DNA of 50,937 nucleotides from a virus: the IMG/VR virus record IMGVR_UViG_3300042260_000490, positions 1 through 50,937 of that record. One strand, written 5' to 3'. Made by a program: the position numbers and the translations under genes. Every line of letters begins with the position of its first letter. The first letter of the stretch is position 1. Of the stretch, positions 1 through 9,137 are shown one piece after another. The notes below the pieces were generated by a model. It was not told where the DNA came from. It saw only the letters and a list, made by a program, of their open reading frames with translations, and ran no database searches.

Positions 1-287
1 ATAATATATTCATCAGCACCGTTTAATCGTTTTGTTGATTTAGAATTTGTAATTAAAAAGTATTTTCTAATATTTTCAGTATCTAATGGTATATAACGAA
101 CCATTTGACCAGAATCTCCTTGAGGTAGTTGATTATCATTGATATCGTAAACTATGAATTCAATCAAATCAGATACACCCATACCAAAATAAGCCTTCCC
201 AACTTCACGTTCGAAAATAGCTCTATCTTTTGGGTCTACTTTATATCCCTTTTTATCAATTACTTCTTTGAATCCTTTTATTGCCAT
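1..287 (-). CDS. Partial conserved phage protein, probably structural (N-terminal 95 residues)
   Basis: Only the N-terminal part lies in the window; the frame runs open to the left edge. It begins MAIKGFKEVIDKKGYKVDPK and contains AIFEREVGKAYFGMGVSDLIEF, followed by a predicted beta-rich stretch. The start overlaps the end of the upstream coiled-coil gene by 10 nt, so it belongs to the same late structural operon as the baseplate genes. I do not recognise the family; a virion or tail-assembly role is inferred only from position. Confidence 0.7.
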   Translation of the reverse strand, partial: MAIKGFKEVIDKKGYKVDPKDRAIFEREVGKAYFGMGVSDLIEFIVYDINDNQLPQGDSGQMVRYIPLDTENIRKYFLITNSKSTKRLNGADEYI

Positions 288-1375
288 ACTGCACCTACTT
301 TATTAACATTTGATTTATTTAGGTAATAAACCATATTACTGAATGATACTCCTACTTTATGTATAAGATTTCCAAATAAGTTGTCTTTTTTCAATACACC
401 CATTTTATAGGCCATATGTTCTGACCAATGTTTTACAAACCCATAATACAGAACTTTAGTACCAGTTTGGTTTTTCTGCATCCATTCTACAATTGGTGTA
501 GCCCAAATCCAATATCCTATAATAGTATTGGTGTGGTTTTTATACATATGGAATCCAAATTTAGTATCTGCTAAGAATATGGTATCTGGCATCAATCCTT
601 GATTATACATTTCCGTGCAAATTATACTTCCCTTTTTAGGTGCCGGTGCATTTGCTACTCCTGCTGCTGCAGCGTTTGCTGCTGCTAGATTTGATTGGGA
701 TATCGCCTCACCTTGTGCTTTTGCTAATTGAATAAACGCATCATTTAATTGTTTATTCAAATCAATAATTTGATTATTAGCATCGGTTAATTGTGCTTGT
801 GCTTGTTTTGTAAATTCAATAAATGAAGATTTTTCAGCAAGTAAACCTTGTAGTTGTGCTTCAGTCGAAACTCTTTCAATACCTTCTTTTATACCCTTAG
901 ATAACGCAGATTGGTAATCTAAAATTGTTGCAGCATATTTTGTATTCGCAGTATCTCTTTCAGTTTCTGCACTAGCTCTTAATAATTTTTCTAAATCTAA
1001 TTTAACATTCAAATCATCGATTTCAATTTTTAATCTTTCATTTTCTTGTAATGCTAAATTTAGTTGTTTAGTTAAATCTTTTATTTGTGCTAACGCAGTT
1101 TGATATTTTAAAAATAAATCATCAAAAACTGATTTTAAAACCGTAGCAGGTCCTTCGGGTGTTTGATCACCAATTAACTCATCTACGATTGTATCAACTG
1201 CTTTTACTAACTGGTCTTCATTGTAAATAGGACGTTCCACATACCCAAAGGTTTCCCCATCGGTATTTAGTGTAGTATCGACAACTAAATTCCCACCACC
1301 ATCAAATGTTTGATTTAATGCAGCAGAACCACTATTCATTAGTTCACTTAATATAAATTCGTTATCTAATGCCAT
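278..1375 (-). CDS. Coiled-coil virion protein with conserved C-terminal domain
   Basis: 365 aa. Residues about 1-80 are mixed; about 85-235 form a long Glu/Lys/Gln/Leu-rich coiled coil, followed by an Ala-rich hinge (AAANAAAAGVANAPAP) and a compact aromatic C-terminal domain of about 110 residues beginning ICTEMYNQGLMPDTIF. A rod plus terminal domain suits a tail-fibre, baseplate-attached or neck protein. It lies 1 nt after the DNRLRE-type gene in the baseplate operon. The exact structure it builds is unknown. Confidence 0.7.
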   Translation of the reverse strand: MALDNEFILSELMNSGSAALNQTFDGGGNLVVDTTLNTDGETFGYVERPIYNEDQLVKAVDTIVDELIGDQTPEGPATVLKSVFDDLFLKYQTALAQIKDLTKQLNLALQENERLKIEIDDLNVKLDLEKLLRASAETERDTANTKYAATILDYQSALSKGIKEGIERVSTEAQLQGLLAEKSSFIEFTKQAQAQLTDANNQIIDLNKQLNDAFIQLAKAQGEAISQSNLAAANAAAAGVANAPAPKKGSIICTEMYNQGLMPDTIFLADTKFGFHMYKNHTNTIIGYWIWATPIVEWMQKNQTGTKVLYYGFVKHWSEHMAYKMGVLKKDNLFGNLIHKVGVSFSNMVYYLNKSNVNKVGAVWQ

Positions 1376-1376
1376 A

Positions 1377-2438
1377 TTATTTTTCTATTGTGAAAGTTAA
1401 ATCTTTATCTGAAAAGTATTCGACTACACCATTTCTATTTACTTGTATTTCAATGTAATATTCTCTGTTCGTTTCCCAATTTGAAAGATTCAATTTAAAG
1501 AAGTTACCATTCCCATCACAACTTACTTTTGTGTAATCACTAAATGGTATAATAATCTCATCAGTTATGACATCTTTAATTTGGTAATAAGTAGTTGATG
1601 GTAAATAAGTTACATCATTATATGCGTATAAATTATCATAGTTTTTAAGTGGATATTTCTCTCTACCGAACACTTTAATCTCTGGCTTACTACCAACCTT
1701 ATATTTTGTTTTCAACCTCTTAAACGTAACGTAAATATCTTCAGCAGTTAATTCCGGTAATGACCCCGTTGTAAATACTGAATCATCCCATCCAATTCTT
1801 ACTTTTGGTTGGTAAATTGTATTAGTTTCCTTTGAAAAGAATTTCAATTGACCATAATCATTCGTATCGTTTTCTAATACTGAATCGTGTTTTAATATCA
1901 AACCATCATTTGGAATACTACCATCAATCCACATATTCATCATATCGATAATATCCATTTCAATATCACAACTTTGATATTCGTATGGTTGTGATGCCTC
2001 AGATGCAGTGTACCAAGTTCCACCTTTACCATTATACGAACCAGTTGATTCGGGTGATAAGGTATCGGAACGTAACCACGAGGTTGCAGTTGATAATGAA
2101 TTCCAAGTTACACCATCCGTAGTTATTTCATCAAATCTAGTACCAATTCCCATTTCCCAACTTTGAGAAACCGGATATGCATATAATGTATATGATAAGG
2201 GAATTTCATTTGCTTCACATTCTTTAAGAATTAGTTCAGCAGAACTCATTGTAATCTCACCACTATATAATGATGCAGATAATTGAGTTGTATCAAATTT
2301 AAGTAATGAATGTGATACATCTTTTAGATTTCCATAATAAGTTTTGGAAACTTCTAATATTTCATCTAACCCAGTATTTTGATTAGGCTGTTGTAAATAA
2401 ATCGATGCATCTTTTGATGCTGTTAAAAAATATATCAT
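1377..2438 (-). CDS. DNRLRE-like beta-sandwich structural protein (baseplate/tail-fibre associated)
   Basis: 353 aa. The N-terminal half (about 1-215) resembles DNRLRE/CBM-like carbohydrate-binding beta-sandwiches: it opens ASKDASIYLQQPNQNTGLDE, has a HSLLKFD strand, a tryptophan-rich core (SQSW, VTWNSL, GTWYTASEA) and a WIDGSIPNDGLILKH segment typical of this fold. The C-terminal part (about 225-353) looks like an Ig-like domain. It overlaps the upstream gp6-like gene by 1 nt. A receptor or wedge-bound decoration role is plausible; the family match is by pattern only. Confidence 0.62.
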   Translation of the reverse strand: MIYFLTASKDASIYLQQPNQNTGLDEILEVSKTYYGNLKDVSHSLLKFDTTQLSASLYSGEITMSSAELILKECEANEIPLSYTLYAYPVSQSWEMGIGTRFDEITTDGVTWNSLSTATSWLRSDTLSPESTGSYNGKGGTWYTASEASQPYEYQSCDIEMDIIDMMNMWIDGSIPNDGLILKHDSVLENDTNDYGQLKFFSKETNTIYQPKVRIGWDDSVFTTGSLPELTAEDIYVTFKRLKTKYKVGSKPEIKVFGREKYPLKNYDNLYAYNDVTYLPSTTYYQIKDVITDEIIIPFSDYTKVSCDGNGNFFKLNLSNWETNREYYIEIQVNRNGVVEYFSDKDLTFTIEK

Positions 2439-4456
2439 TATACTACTCTCCCTTTAATATCTTTATTTGGATATTTCACTTCAAAAACCGATGGGTCTAA
2501 TGATGGATACACCATTTTACCTTTAGTGGCTGATGATATGTTATATGAATTTTTTGAGTAATTCCCTAAACACTTATTTACAATATCACATTTTGGAACA
2601 GATTGAACCCCTTCAATTCCTGCAATTAATAATTCAATTTCAGAAATATTGATTGGCATATTAAAAGTCCAATTATCTATATTAAAGTAATTTTGAAGTT
2701 CGGTGATACATTTAGTTAAAACTTCTCTTTTATTATATCCACCATATACTCTAATTTCAAAATCTACACCAATATTAATTACAAACCCATCTAATAAATT
2801 CACACCATCAGTTAATAAACGATATTCACTTAAATAAGTTTTCAAATTTTGTTTAACTGCTTTGTTAAGTGGAGTTACGTTTTTATTTGAATCATATCCA
2901 AGCACATATAAATTAATAGCAAATGGATTATTTTTTTCACTTAAATTATTTTTCTTACCAATTAAAAATTTACCAACTTCATCTTTAATTTCTTGCTCGG
3001 TTAAGTTTCTATCTTTTAATGATTGAACTAATCCTGCAAATTCTTCCAACGAATCTGGGTTATTTAATATCGATGATGGTGAATTATTATCCAACTCTCC
3101 ATCAGGTGCACAATATGCTTTAGCAATACCACCATACTTTGCAGGTAATGATAATGCTCTTACTTGATAATCTTTACGAGTTACTGCTCTATTTTGAGAA
3201 CCAAAGTTTGCCAAAGCGTTTTCTCTGATTTCTTCAATAGTTTCCTCACCTCTACCACCTGTAGCAGGAATATCGTTTGATACTGCAACCGATGATTTTG
3301 CTTGTTTATATAAACGTAAATCATTTGTATTAAACGCAGTAGTATCATCATCGAATTCAATTCTATCGATTGTGGTTAAATCTCCACTTGCTACGTTTGA
3401 ATTAATACCACCACCTATTAAATATGAAAATGTAATAGTTGTATTTGAAGGTGCCTGACCATACGTTGTTGTTTTTAAAAAATTAGCAGGATCAAATGAT
3501 GCACCTAATTTATCAATTGATGATTTTAATCCTAACCCAACATTTTTAAAATTTGGTATAAGAGTTTCATCTGATGCTGCAGCATTACCACCACCGAAAA
3601 TAAGTGTTGTAGTATTATCTGAATTTATTTTTGTGACAAATCTACGAGATGTTTTTGTTAATTTTAAAACATTCGAAACTGAATCTTTGAATTGAACCAA
3701 ATCTTTATCAGTTTGTTCTGATATTGGATAATCTACAAAAACCATTTCTTGTGCAAGATACGGAACTTCATACCACTTATTACCATTTGAATCTTTTACA
3801 TCATAAATTTGAATAACATCTGTATCTGCTATATCAATTTTTGAAAATTGCTGTGATGCACCAAAATCAACTGATTGAGTTCTTAGTATTGCAGAAATAG
3901 CATTAACTTGCTTTTTTACTAAATATAATGAAGCTTCACCTGTATTTTCATCTTTGGTATAGATGGTGATTTCACGTCCACTCTCATCGTTAAAATCTAC
4001 TAATTCCGTAGTTCTAAATTTAACATCGGTTTTACCCGAAACAATCATTCCTTCTTTTATTCTCAAATAATAATCATTATCTGGTCTATTAGTATCCCCA
4101 CTACCAATTGCAGGAACTAATTGGTAAATAGATAAAGTTGTTATCGCAGGAGATGAAACTTTTGGTTTATATCCTAAATATTGTGCAAGGGCAAGAACAT
4201 TTTCTTTATCCTCTGCATATAACATTAAGGATTCCTTTAAGGTATCATCAGTATAATATGAAAGAACATCACCTACATACGATGCCATTTCGATAAACAT
4301 CATACCAGGAGATGATTCGTTAAAATCTGAATATGTTTTTGGAAAATATGTTTTGGCATATTCAATTAAGTTTTCTCTAAATTTAGAAAAATCTTTATTA
4401 AGATATTTTATATCTCTTCCTTGATTTGATTTCTTTGTAATTGAATTCAGTGCCAT
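2438..4456 (-). CDS. Baseplate wedge protein, T4 gp6-like (baseplate J family)
   Basis: 672 aa, matching T4 gp6 in length class. The N-terminus has the hallmark of this family: KYLNKDFSKFRENLIEYAK, then a PGMMFIEMASYVGDVLSYYTDD region that forms the wedge core. A GRGEETIEEIRENAL...ITRKDY-like segment in the middle (RAVTRKDYQVRALSLP) is typical of baseplate J proteins. In T4, gp6 dimers form the inner baseplate ring and join neighbouring wedges. It lies directly downstream of the gp25-like gene, the usual myovirus order. An AAGGAT sequence lies a few bases before the ATG. Confidence 0.92.
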   Translation of the reverse strand: MALNSITKKSNQGRDIKYLNKDFSKFRENLIEYAKTYFPKTYSDFNESSPGMMFIEMASYVGDVLSYYTDDTLKESLMLYAEDKENVLALAQYLGYKPKVSSPAITTLSIYQLVPAIGSGDTNRPDNDYYLRIKEGMIVSGKTDVKFRTTELVDFNDESGREITIYTKDENTGEASLYLVKKQVNAISAILRTQSVDFGASQQFSKIDIADTDVIQIYDVKDSNGNKWYEVPYLAQEMVFVDYPISEQTDKDLVQFKDSVSNVLKLTKTSRRFVTKINSDNTTTLIFGGGNAAASDETLIPNFKNVGLGLKSSIDKLGASFDPANFLKTTTYGQAPSNTTITFSYLIGGGINSNVASGDLTTIDRIEFDDDTTAFNTNDLRLYKQAKSSVAVSNDIPATGGRGEETIEEIRENALANFGSQNRAVTRKDYQVRALSLPAKYGGIAKAYCAPDGELDNNSPSSILNNPDSLEEFAGLVQSLKDRNLTEQEIKDEVGKFLIGKKNNLSEKNNPFAINLYVLGYDSNKNVTPLNKAVKQNLKTYLSEYRLLTDGVNLLDGFVINIGVDFEIRVYGGYNKREVLTKCITELQNYFNIDNWTFNMPINISEIELLIAGIEGVQSVPKCDIVNKCLGNYSKNSYNISSATKGKMVYPSLDPSVFEVKYPNKDIKGRVV

Positions 4457-4460
4457 TTTA

Positions 4461-4892
4461 TTATCCTTGTACTGTAAATGTTATTTGTTGTGTTTCTATT
4501 TGATTACCGACCGTAAATTGAATTGTCATATGTGCAATGTGATTGTCTTTCATCGCATCAGTCATTTCAATATCAATTTCGTCTATGTTAATATATGGTA
4601 ACCAATAATTTACATTTCTTGTTATAGTTTGTTCTAATTTGGTTTCAAAATCACCATCCATTGGTTCAAACAAAAGTGAATGTAATCCCGTACCAAAGTT
4701 TGGTTGCATTATTCGTTCACCCTTTTTGGTCATTAGTAAATTTTTTAAATTTGCTTTTGCCTGTTCATATGAAGAAAATGATTGAGCAAAATATCCAGTA
4801 TTACCCCTTTGTACGGGTAAAGTAATTCCGTATGCGAAATCATTAAATTCTTTCGTATCTTTTACTACTTTTTTATCTAATACATATGCCAT
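4461..4892 (-). CDS. Baseplate wedge protein, gp25/GPW family
   Basis: 143 aa, the usual length for the gp25-like (lysozyme-named but non-lytic) wedge family. The core reads FAQSFSSYEQAKANLKNLLMTKKGERIMQPNFGTGL followed by LLFEP, including the conserved GER and FG-L motifs of this family. gp25 starts sheath polymerisation at the inner baseplate. It sits 4 nt upstream of the gp6-like gene, so both wedge subunits are translated together. Confidence 0.93.
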   Translation of the reverse strand: MAYVLDKKVVKDTKEFNDFAYGITLPVQRGNTGYFAQSFSSYEQAKANLKNLLMTKKGERIMQPNFGTGLHSLLFEPMDGDFETKLEQTITRNVNYWLPYINIDEIDIEMTDAMKDNHIAHMTIQFTVGNQIETQQITFTVQG

Positions 4893-4894
4893 AG

Positions 4895-5020
4895 TTATTT
4901 ACCTCCACACTTACATTTATCACAACCTTTACCAGATTTCCATTTTTGTATTACATTTGATAAAGAATAACCGCTCCATACACAGGTTATAATGAATACA
5001 AATAATACTTCACCTGGCAT
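4895..5020 (-). CDS. 41-aa membrane micro-protein with Cys-rich tail
   Basis: One hydrophobic helix (residues about 4-22) is followed by a basic stretch and the C-terminal tail GKGCDKCKCGGK, three Cys in a CxxCxC pattern that could bind metal. The chosen ATG has AAAAGG 8 nt upstream; an alternative ATG two codons earlier overlaps the stop of the preceding gene as TAATG. It lies between structural genes on the same strand with only 2 nt before the gp25-like gene. The function is unknown. Confidence 0.6.
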   Translation of the reverse strand: MPGEVLFVFIITCVWSGYSLSNVIQKWKSGKGCDKCKCGGK

Positions 5021-5025
5021 ATACA

Positions 5026-5652
5026 TTACCTTTTAAACTTTTTAACTAATTCTGAATTATCTCTATTAAGAATTCTATCTAACCCTGCTAGACCGGTTGT
5101 TACACCCAATCCACCTTTGTTTGAAGTAGAACCTCCCATATCACCATAACCCATTTTAGCTGCCATCTGTGCACGAATTGAATCCATACCTAATTGTGCA
5201 CCCTGATTTCCAAATGAAAGAGTTTCATCTATATCTTCTTCTGCATCCATATAATTTGGAATATGAGAATTTACATATGATTCTTGTATTGGTTGTTGTG
5301 TTTGAAAATTATCCAAAACCGATGCTCCACCACCAACTGGTCCTGCAGTTCTTTGTGCTGCAGTAAATGGTTTGGTTTGGTTTAAGATTTCGTTTATTGC
5401 AGAATTTTTAGTAAAATGTTTTTGTGGTTGTTGGGTTGGTTGAACTGATTGTGATTGACGTTCTCTCACCAACATTGCCTCTGCTAATGCAAACGGGTCT
5501 TGTTCAACTTCTTCTATAACTGAAGTTGATTTAGTTTCTTGTAAAACTTTCATTCGTTTGGTAACTTCTTCTTTAACTAATTTAGGAAGTTGTTTTTTGA
5601 TTTCTTGTTCTACAACTAATTTAATTATTTGTGCTAATTTTTTACTATCCAT
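5026..5652 (-). CDS. Uncharacterised virion-associated protein, Gln/Gly-rich, low complexity
   Basis: 208 aa. The N-terminus is a charged helical segment (MDSKKLAQIIKLVVEQEIKK), the middle is Gln/Pro-rich and probably disordered, with AINEILNQTKPFTAAQR, and the C-terminus is Gly/Ala-rich (GLGVTTGLAGLDRILNRD). It is preceded by a late-type motif and lies between the GH19 gene and gp25. A similar layout is seen in small scaffold or connector proteins of T4-like phages, but no family is recognised with confidence. Confidence 0.65.
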   Translation of the reverse strand: MDSKKLAQIIKLVVEQEIKKQLPKLVKEEVTKRMKVLQETKSTSVIEEVEQDPFALAEAMLVRERQSQSVQPTQQPQKHFTKNSAINEILNQTKPFTAAQRTAGPVGGGASVLDNFQTQQPIQESYVNSHIPNYMDAEEDIDETLSFGNQGAQLGMDSIRAQMAAKMGYGDMGGSTSNKGGLGVTTGLAGLDRILNRDNSELVKKFKR

Positions 5653-5675
5653 TTTAAATAATATTATTTTACTAC

Positions 5676-5686
5676 TATAAATATAT
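5676..5686 (-). promoter_or_regulatory. Candidate late promoter element
   Basis: Coding strand reads ATATATTTATA, 23 nt before the start codon of the 208-aa virion gene. The same core recurs before five other late or structural genes in the window. The motif is the reverse complement of the T4 late consensus TATAAATA, so its identity as a sigma-gp55 site is inferred. Confidence 0.5.
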
Positions 5687-5706
5687 CTTTTGAGGATTTT
5701 GTATAG

Positions 5707-6669
5707 TTATGCCCATAGATTTGGATTTTCTTTTAGTTTTTCCCAATATCCACAGAATTTTTTAATACGATCATCTAATCCATTGTATCCACCATTTATG
5801 ACACGAGTAATTCGTTTTACAGATGTAGTAGTATCATCGATTGCTAAATTATTTAATTTACGAGTTTTCCAAAACCATGCTGCGGTTTCTGCTACATATT
5901 TTGATTCAACCAACGTTGGATTTACTATTACATCATCAGAAACACCTTTATTGAATTGAGTATAATTTGCTCTACCCGTAACCTGAATATACCCTCTTCC
6001 CATAAACCGTTTACCATCGCCATCACTTACGTTACCCAAATCACGTCTACCTTCATATCTTTGTTGTGCAGAAGATGGGCCCCATATTTCTTTATTATAA
6101 CGGAAATTACCACTTTCATGTGCACATTGTGCTAAAAAGTGAGCTCTTGCTAATGGAGTAGTGATTCCCCATTTTCTCATTGCACTTATTAACTTACTTG
6201 ATGGTGTTATTATCGAACTATTACACCCTCTAATAGATTGACCATCGGATTCGGATGAATTTGAATCAGATGAACTATCATCGTTATTTGAAGAGAATAC
6301 CATCGGTGCATCGGGGTCATATGACAATCCTGCAGAAGTAGATTCTGCTATACCATATCCAGCATCAGTAGCAGAATCTGCTTGTGCTTCTTGTTCCGGC
6401 GATAATGTAGATGCTTCCTCAACGGCAGTTTCTTCTTGTAGTTGTTCTTCATCAGTTGGAGTTGATTCCTCCTCACCTCCGGCAGATTGAGATGGACTTG
6501 TAGGTTCAATTGTATAACCAATCCACTTTACTATACCAGGACCAGGTGTCATTGCAGGTGGATAAAGTGAGGTTGTTATATATACACCTTCAATTGTAGG
6601 CAAGTGAGTTTGAATTGATGCAATCAATTGGTCTAAAAATAACTCCGAATTATCAGTAGGTTTTGCCAT
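5707..6669 (-). CDS. Virion-associated murein hydrolase, GH19 chitinase/lysozyme domain
   Basis: 320 aa. Residues about 155-320 are a GH19 endolysin-type domain: AHFLAQCAHESGNFRYN carries the first catalytic Glu (E185), RYEGRRDLGN the second acidic site (E206), followed by FMGRGYIQVTGRANY and a C-terminal NGGYNG motif. Residues about 1-60 are a short domain ending YPPAMTPGPGIVKWIGY, like the N-terminal part of the next gene upstream. The two are joined by an acidic, Ser/Asp-rich linker of about 95 residues. The fused N-terminal domain and baseplate context suggest peptidoglycan cutting from the virion on entry, rather than a free lysis enzyme. Confidence 0.85.
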   Translation of the reverse strand: MAKPTDNSELFLDQLIASIQTHLPTIEGVYITTSLYPPAMTPGPGIVKWIGYTIEPTSPSQSAGGEEESTPTDEEQLQEETAVEEASTLSPEQEAQADSATDAGYGIAESTSAGLSYDPDAPMVFSSNNDDSSSDSNSSESDGQSIRGCNSSIITPSSKLISAMRKWGITTPLARAHFLAQCAHESGNFRYNKEIWGPSSAQQRYEGRRDLGNVSDGDGKRFMGRGYIQVTGRANYTQFNKGVSDDVIVNPTLVESKYVAETAAWFWKTRKLNNLAIDDTTTSVKRITRVINGGYNGLDDRIKKFCGYWEKLKENPNLWA

Positions 6670-6671
6670 AA

Positions 6672-7838
6672 TTAATAATATAATTTAAGACCGGGTTTAT
6701 ATTTTCCCTTATACATTGTTAATTGCTGATAACGTTGTGTTCCGTTTCGTTTGTGTGATATGTGTAACCATATAGATTTACCATGTTCAAAAATTAATTG
6801 ATCAAATGGTAAATTTTTAATTATCCATTTTGCAACAGGTAAATAATCTTTTGGTTGCAACCCCGGAATTTGAATATCAACTGCCTCACCTTTTTGATGT
6901 TGTGAAATTCCACCGGGTATCGAAGCAGTTCCTCTAAAAGCAGAATTTATTTTTATTTTTGGATATTGTGCTCTAAGTGGTTCTAATATATTTTCAGCAA
7001 CTGCTTTTAAATTACATACAATTTCATCGGTAGATAATCCTGCTTGTGCCTTTATTTTATGTGGGAACGTTACATCTAATGATAAATTTCGTAATTGATA
7101 ATGAGTAGATAATCGTGCAGTATAATCAAACCCAACTCCACATTTAACCGATTTTCCCCTAACACCACCTGCAGGTTCATTTAGTTCATCGGTTGTATTG
7201 GGTTCACCACTATCATCATAGGTAACCGGATTCATCGCATCTGGATCATAACCTTCTGATAATTTATCTTTTATTGCTTCGATTTGAGGTCCTGCATCTT
7301 CACCATCATCATCCAATATATCAACACCCGTTTCTTCAACTACTTCAGTTGCACCTTCAATCGTATTATTATCATCTGGTATTTCTTGTAATAATTGTTC
7401 CACCGATTTTTTAGGTGGTTCTTCAATTATAGGTTCTAATGATAAAGTATCAGTTGGTTGCCAGATACCGGGATTAACAATATTATTAGAAGTTTGTGCA
7501 ATATTTGAAACCGAGCCGGGAGATGGGATTATTGGTGGTGGTGATAAACTCATTTGTGCACCAGTCCAATATCCTACAAATCCTTGTCCTAAGTTGGTTA
7601 TAATGGGATGCTCACCACTACCTTGTTGTAATGCATTTGCTAATACCGAAGTTATAATGGATTCCATCAATTCGGTATTACCTTTTTGTATTTTAATTTG
7701 GTTTACACTTTCAAAACCACGTTTACATGCAGCATCATATTCTTGAGTTAATTTTTTTGCAAAATCTGAATACGAACCAATTCCATTTTGGTTTTGCATA
7801 TAAGATAACATATTTTGCTTAAAAATATCTAATGACAT
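6672..7838 (-). CDS. Virion-associated M15-type peptidoglycan peptidase
   Basis: 388 aa. The C-terminal domain (about 235-388) is an M15 D-Ala-D-Ala carboxypeptidase or endopeptidase: INSAFRG precedes SQHQKGEAVDIQ, giving zinc ligands H314 and D321, and IWLHIS supplies H359. The N-terminal part (about 1-125) is a structural domain ending SPPPIIPSPGS, followed by an acidic linker containing YDPDAMNPV, close to YDPDAPMVF in the neighbouring GH19 protein. It lies 2 nt upstream of the GH19 gene and downstream of the hub gene. It probably cleaves peptide stems while GH19 cleaves glycan strands. Confidence 0.86.
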   Translation of the reverse strand: MSLDIFKQNMLSYMQNQNGIGSYSDFAKKLTQEYDAACKRGFESVNQIKIQKGNTELMESIITSVLANALQQGSGEHPIITNLGQGFVGYWTGAQMSLSPPPIIPSPGSVSNIAQTSNNIVNPGIWQPTDTLSLEPIIEEPPKKSVEQLLQEIPDDNNTIEGATEVVEETGVDILDDDGEDAGPQIEAIKDKLSEGYDPDAMNPVTYDDSGEPNTTDELNEPAGGVRGKSVKCGVGFDYTARLSTHYQLRNLSLDVTFPHKIKAQAGLSTDEIVCNLKAVAENILEPLRAQYPKIKINSAFRGTASIPGGISQHQKGEAVDIQIPGLQPKDYLPVAKWIIKNLPFDQLIFEHGKSIWLHISHKRNGTQRYQQLTMYKGKYKPGLKLYY

Positions 7839-7840
7839 GA

Positions 7841-9136
7841 TTACTCTGTAAAGTTTTTTGTTGACAACATTTCTGTTAATTTTGATTTCAATTCATCAAA
7901 ATCAGGTTTGTTTTCAGGTCCGATAGCAGTTGGTCCTGCTGGTGTTTTATACACTTGGACTTTAATTAAATCGATTAAGGTTTCTAAAATTTCCTTTAAG
8001 GTATTTCCTCTAACCAATGGTTCGGTTGATTTATCTGTATTCGGTGATTTACCAGATGTATTAGTATTTAAGAATATTTTACCATCACCCGTATCCAATC
8101 TAACATTTCTGTTATTTCGTTTTGTAGTAATATTAACGTCATTTCCAAAATCTAAATCTGCTCCACCATTTAAATTATCAATAGAGAAGTTTCCATCTGA
8201 TATAAATCCATAGTTTCCCTTAGAATAGAATATCATTTCAGCACGTTTAGATGAAATAATAATCCTATCAGAATTTACCAATAATTGATCCATACCTGTC
8301 AATTCAGATGGATATTTTTTAAAATTATCTGGTTTTGCTTTAAAATCCGAAGAACCACCATCGGATACGATTCCCGGTTGGAAATTTAATTTATAATCAT
8401 TTGATGTAATTGCGATAGTAGTTCCATCTTTATTAACATCTTCCTCCGTTATATCACCTTCTTTTAGTTTACCCAATGATTCGGAATTTTGTCTATTACG
8501 AATTATTATGGTTGGTGCAAACACATTATTTACATTATTATATGCACTGAATCGAATTGATTGACCGAAACGAGATTGAATAAGTTTATCACCTTCATAT
8601 AATTTTAAATTGTTAATTGGGGTGTGTTTAAAGTATTTTCCCAACTTTTGCAATTCTGGATTATTAGTTCCACTCGTAGTTGTGGATGTTCCGGTTTCAG
8701 AAACTTTTGAATAATCATTTGCAGTATTAGTTGATTTCTCCTTATCGGGATATACTACCGTTGCTCTACCTTCAACTGCGGATGCTTTATTTAAAAATTG
8801 TCCTGGTATTCTTTTGTAATATTCAGAACTACCAATTTTTACTAATTCAACAACCTCACCAATAATTGGCAATTCTAAATTAGTAGATTCTAATGGTTTA
8901 TATATTTGAAGTTTTTCATCGGGTGTTGTATTATCGGAATATGGTCTAACTACCACACCACCCAACGAATTCATATTCTTATCAGTAAATCGAGTTTCGG
9001 TATCTGCTTTTTTCGTAACACGTTTATGTGTATCATCTAAAATGACATCAACTACTATACCAGTTTGTATTGATATGGTAGGAGTTTGTTTATTAGAATT
9101 TGCAGTGGATACTGAAGATTGTATTCTTTGACTCAT
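7841..9136 (-). CDS. Baseplate hub / central spike protein, gp5-like OB-fold
   Basis: 431 aa. Residues about 20-130 look like the OB-fold of gp5/VgrG-type hub proteins: TGIVVDVILDD, GGVVVRPY, LPIIGEVVELVKIG and YYKRIPGQ. Residues about 170-400 contain RFGQSIRFSAY, IIIRNRQ, ITSNDYKLNF and SSKRAEMIFYSKGNYGFIS, typical of the segment before the spike in large myoviruses. It lies upstream of the two murein hydrolases. Unlike T4 gp5 there is no internal lysozyme domain; the muralytic domains are in separate proteins. Confidence 0.78.
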   Translation of the reverse strand: MSQRIQSSVSTANSNKQTPTISIQTGIVVDVILDDTHKRVTKKADTETRFTDKNMNSLGGVVVRPYSDNTTPDEKLQIYKPLESTNLELPIIGEVVELVKIGSSEYYKRIPGQFLNKASAVEGRATVVYPDKEKSTNTANDYSKVSETGTSTTTSGTNNPELQKLGKYFKHTPINNLKLYEGDKLIQSRFGQSIRFSAYNNVNNVFAPTIIIRNRQNSESLGKLKEGDITEEDVNKDGTTIAITSNDYKLNFQPGIVSDGGSSDFKAKPDNFKKYPSELTGMDQLLVNSDRIIISSKRAEMIFYSKGNYGFISDGNFSIDNLNGGADLDFGNDVNITTKRNNRNVRLDTGDGKIFLNTNTSGKSPNTDKSTEPLVRGNTLKEILETLIDLIKVQVYKTPAGPTAIGPENKPDFDELKSKLTEMLSTKNFTE

Positions 9137-9137
9137 C

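Noticed and set aside
129-326. Plus-strand open frames here and elsewhere (for example 7908-8213, 10566-10895, 17606-17863, 40223-40543)
   Set aside because: All lie opposite well-supported minus-strand genes, have no family motifs and follow the codon pattern of the opposite strand.
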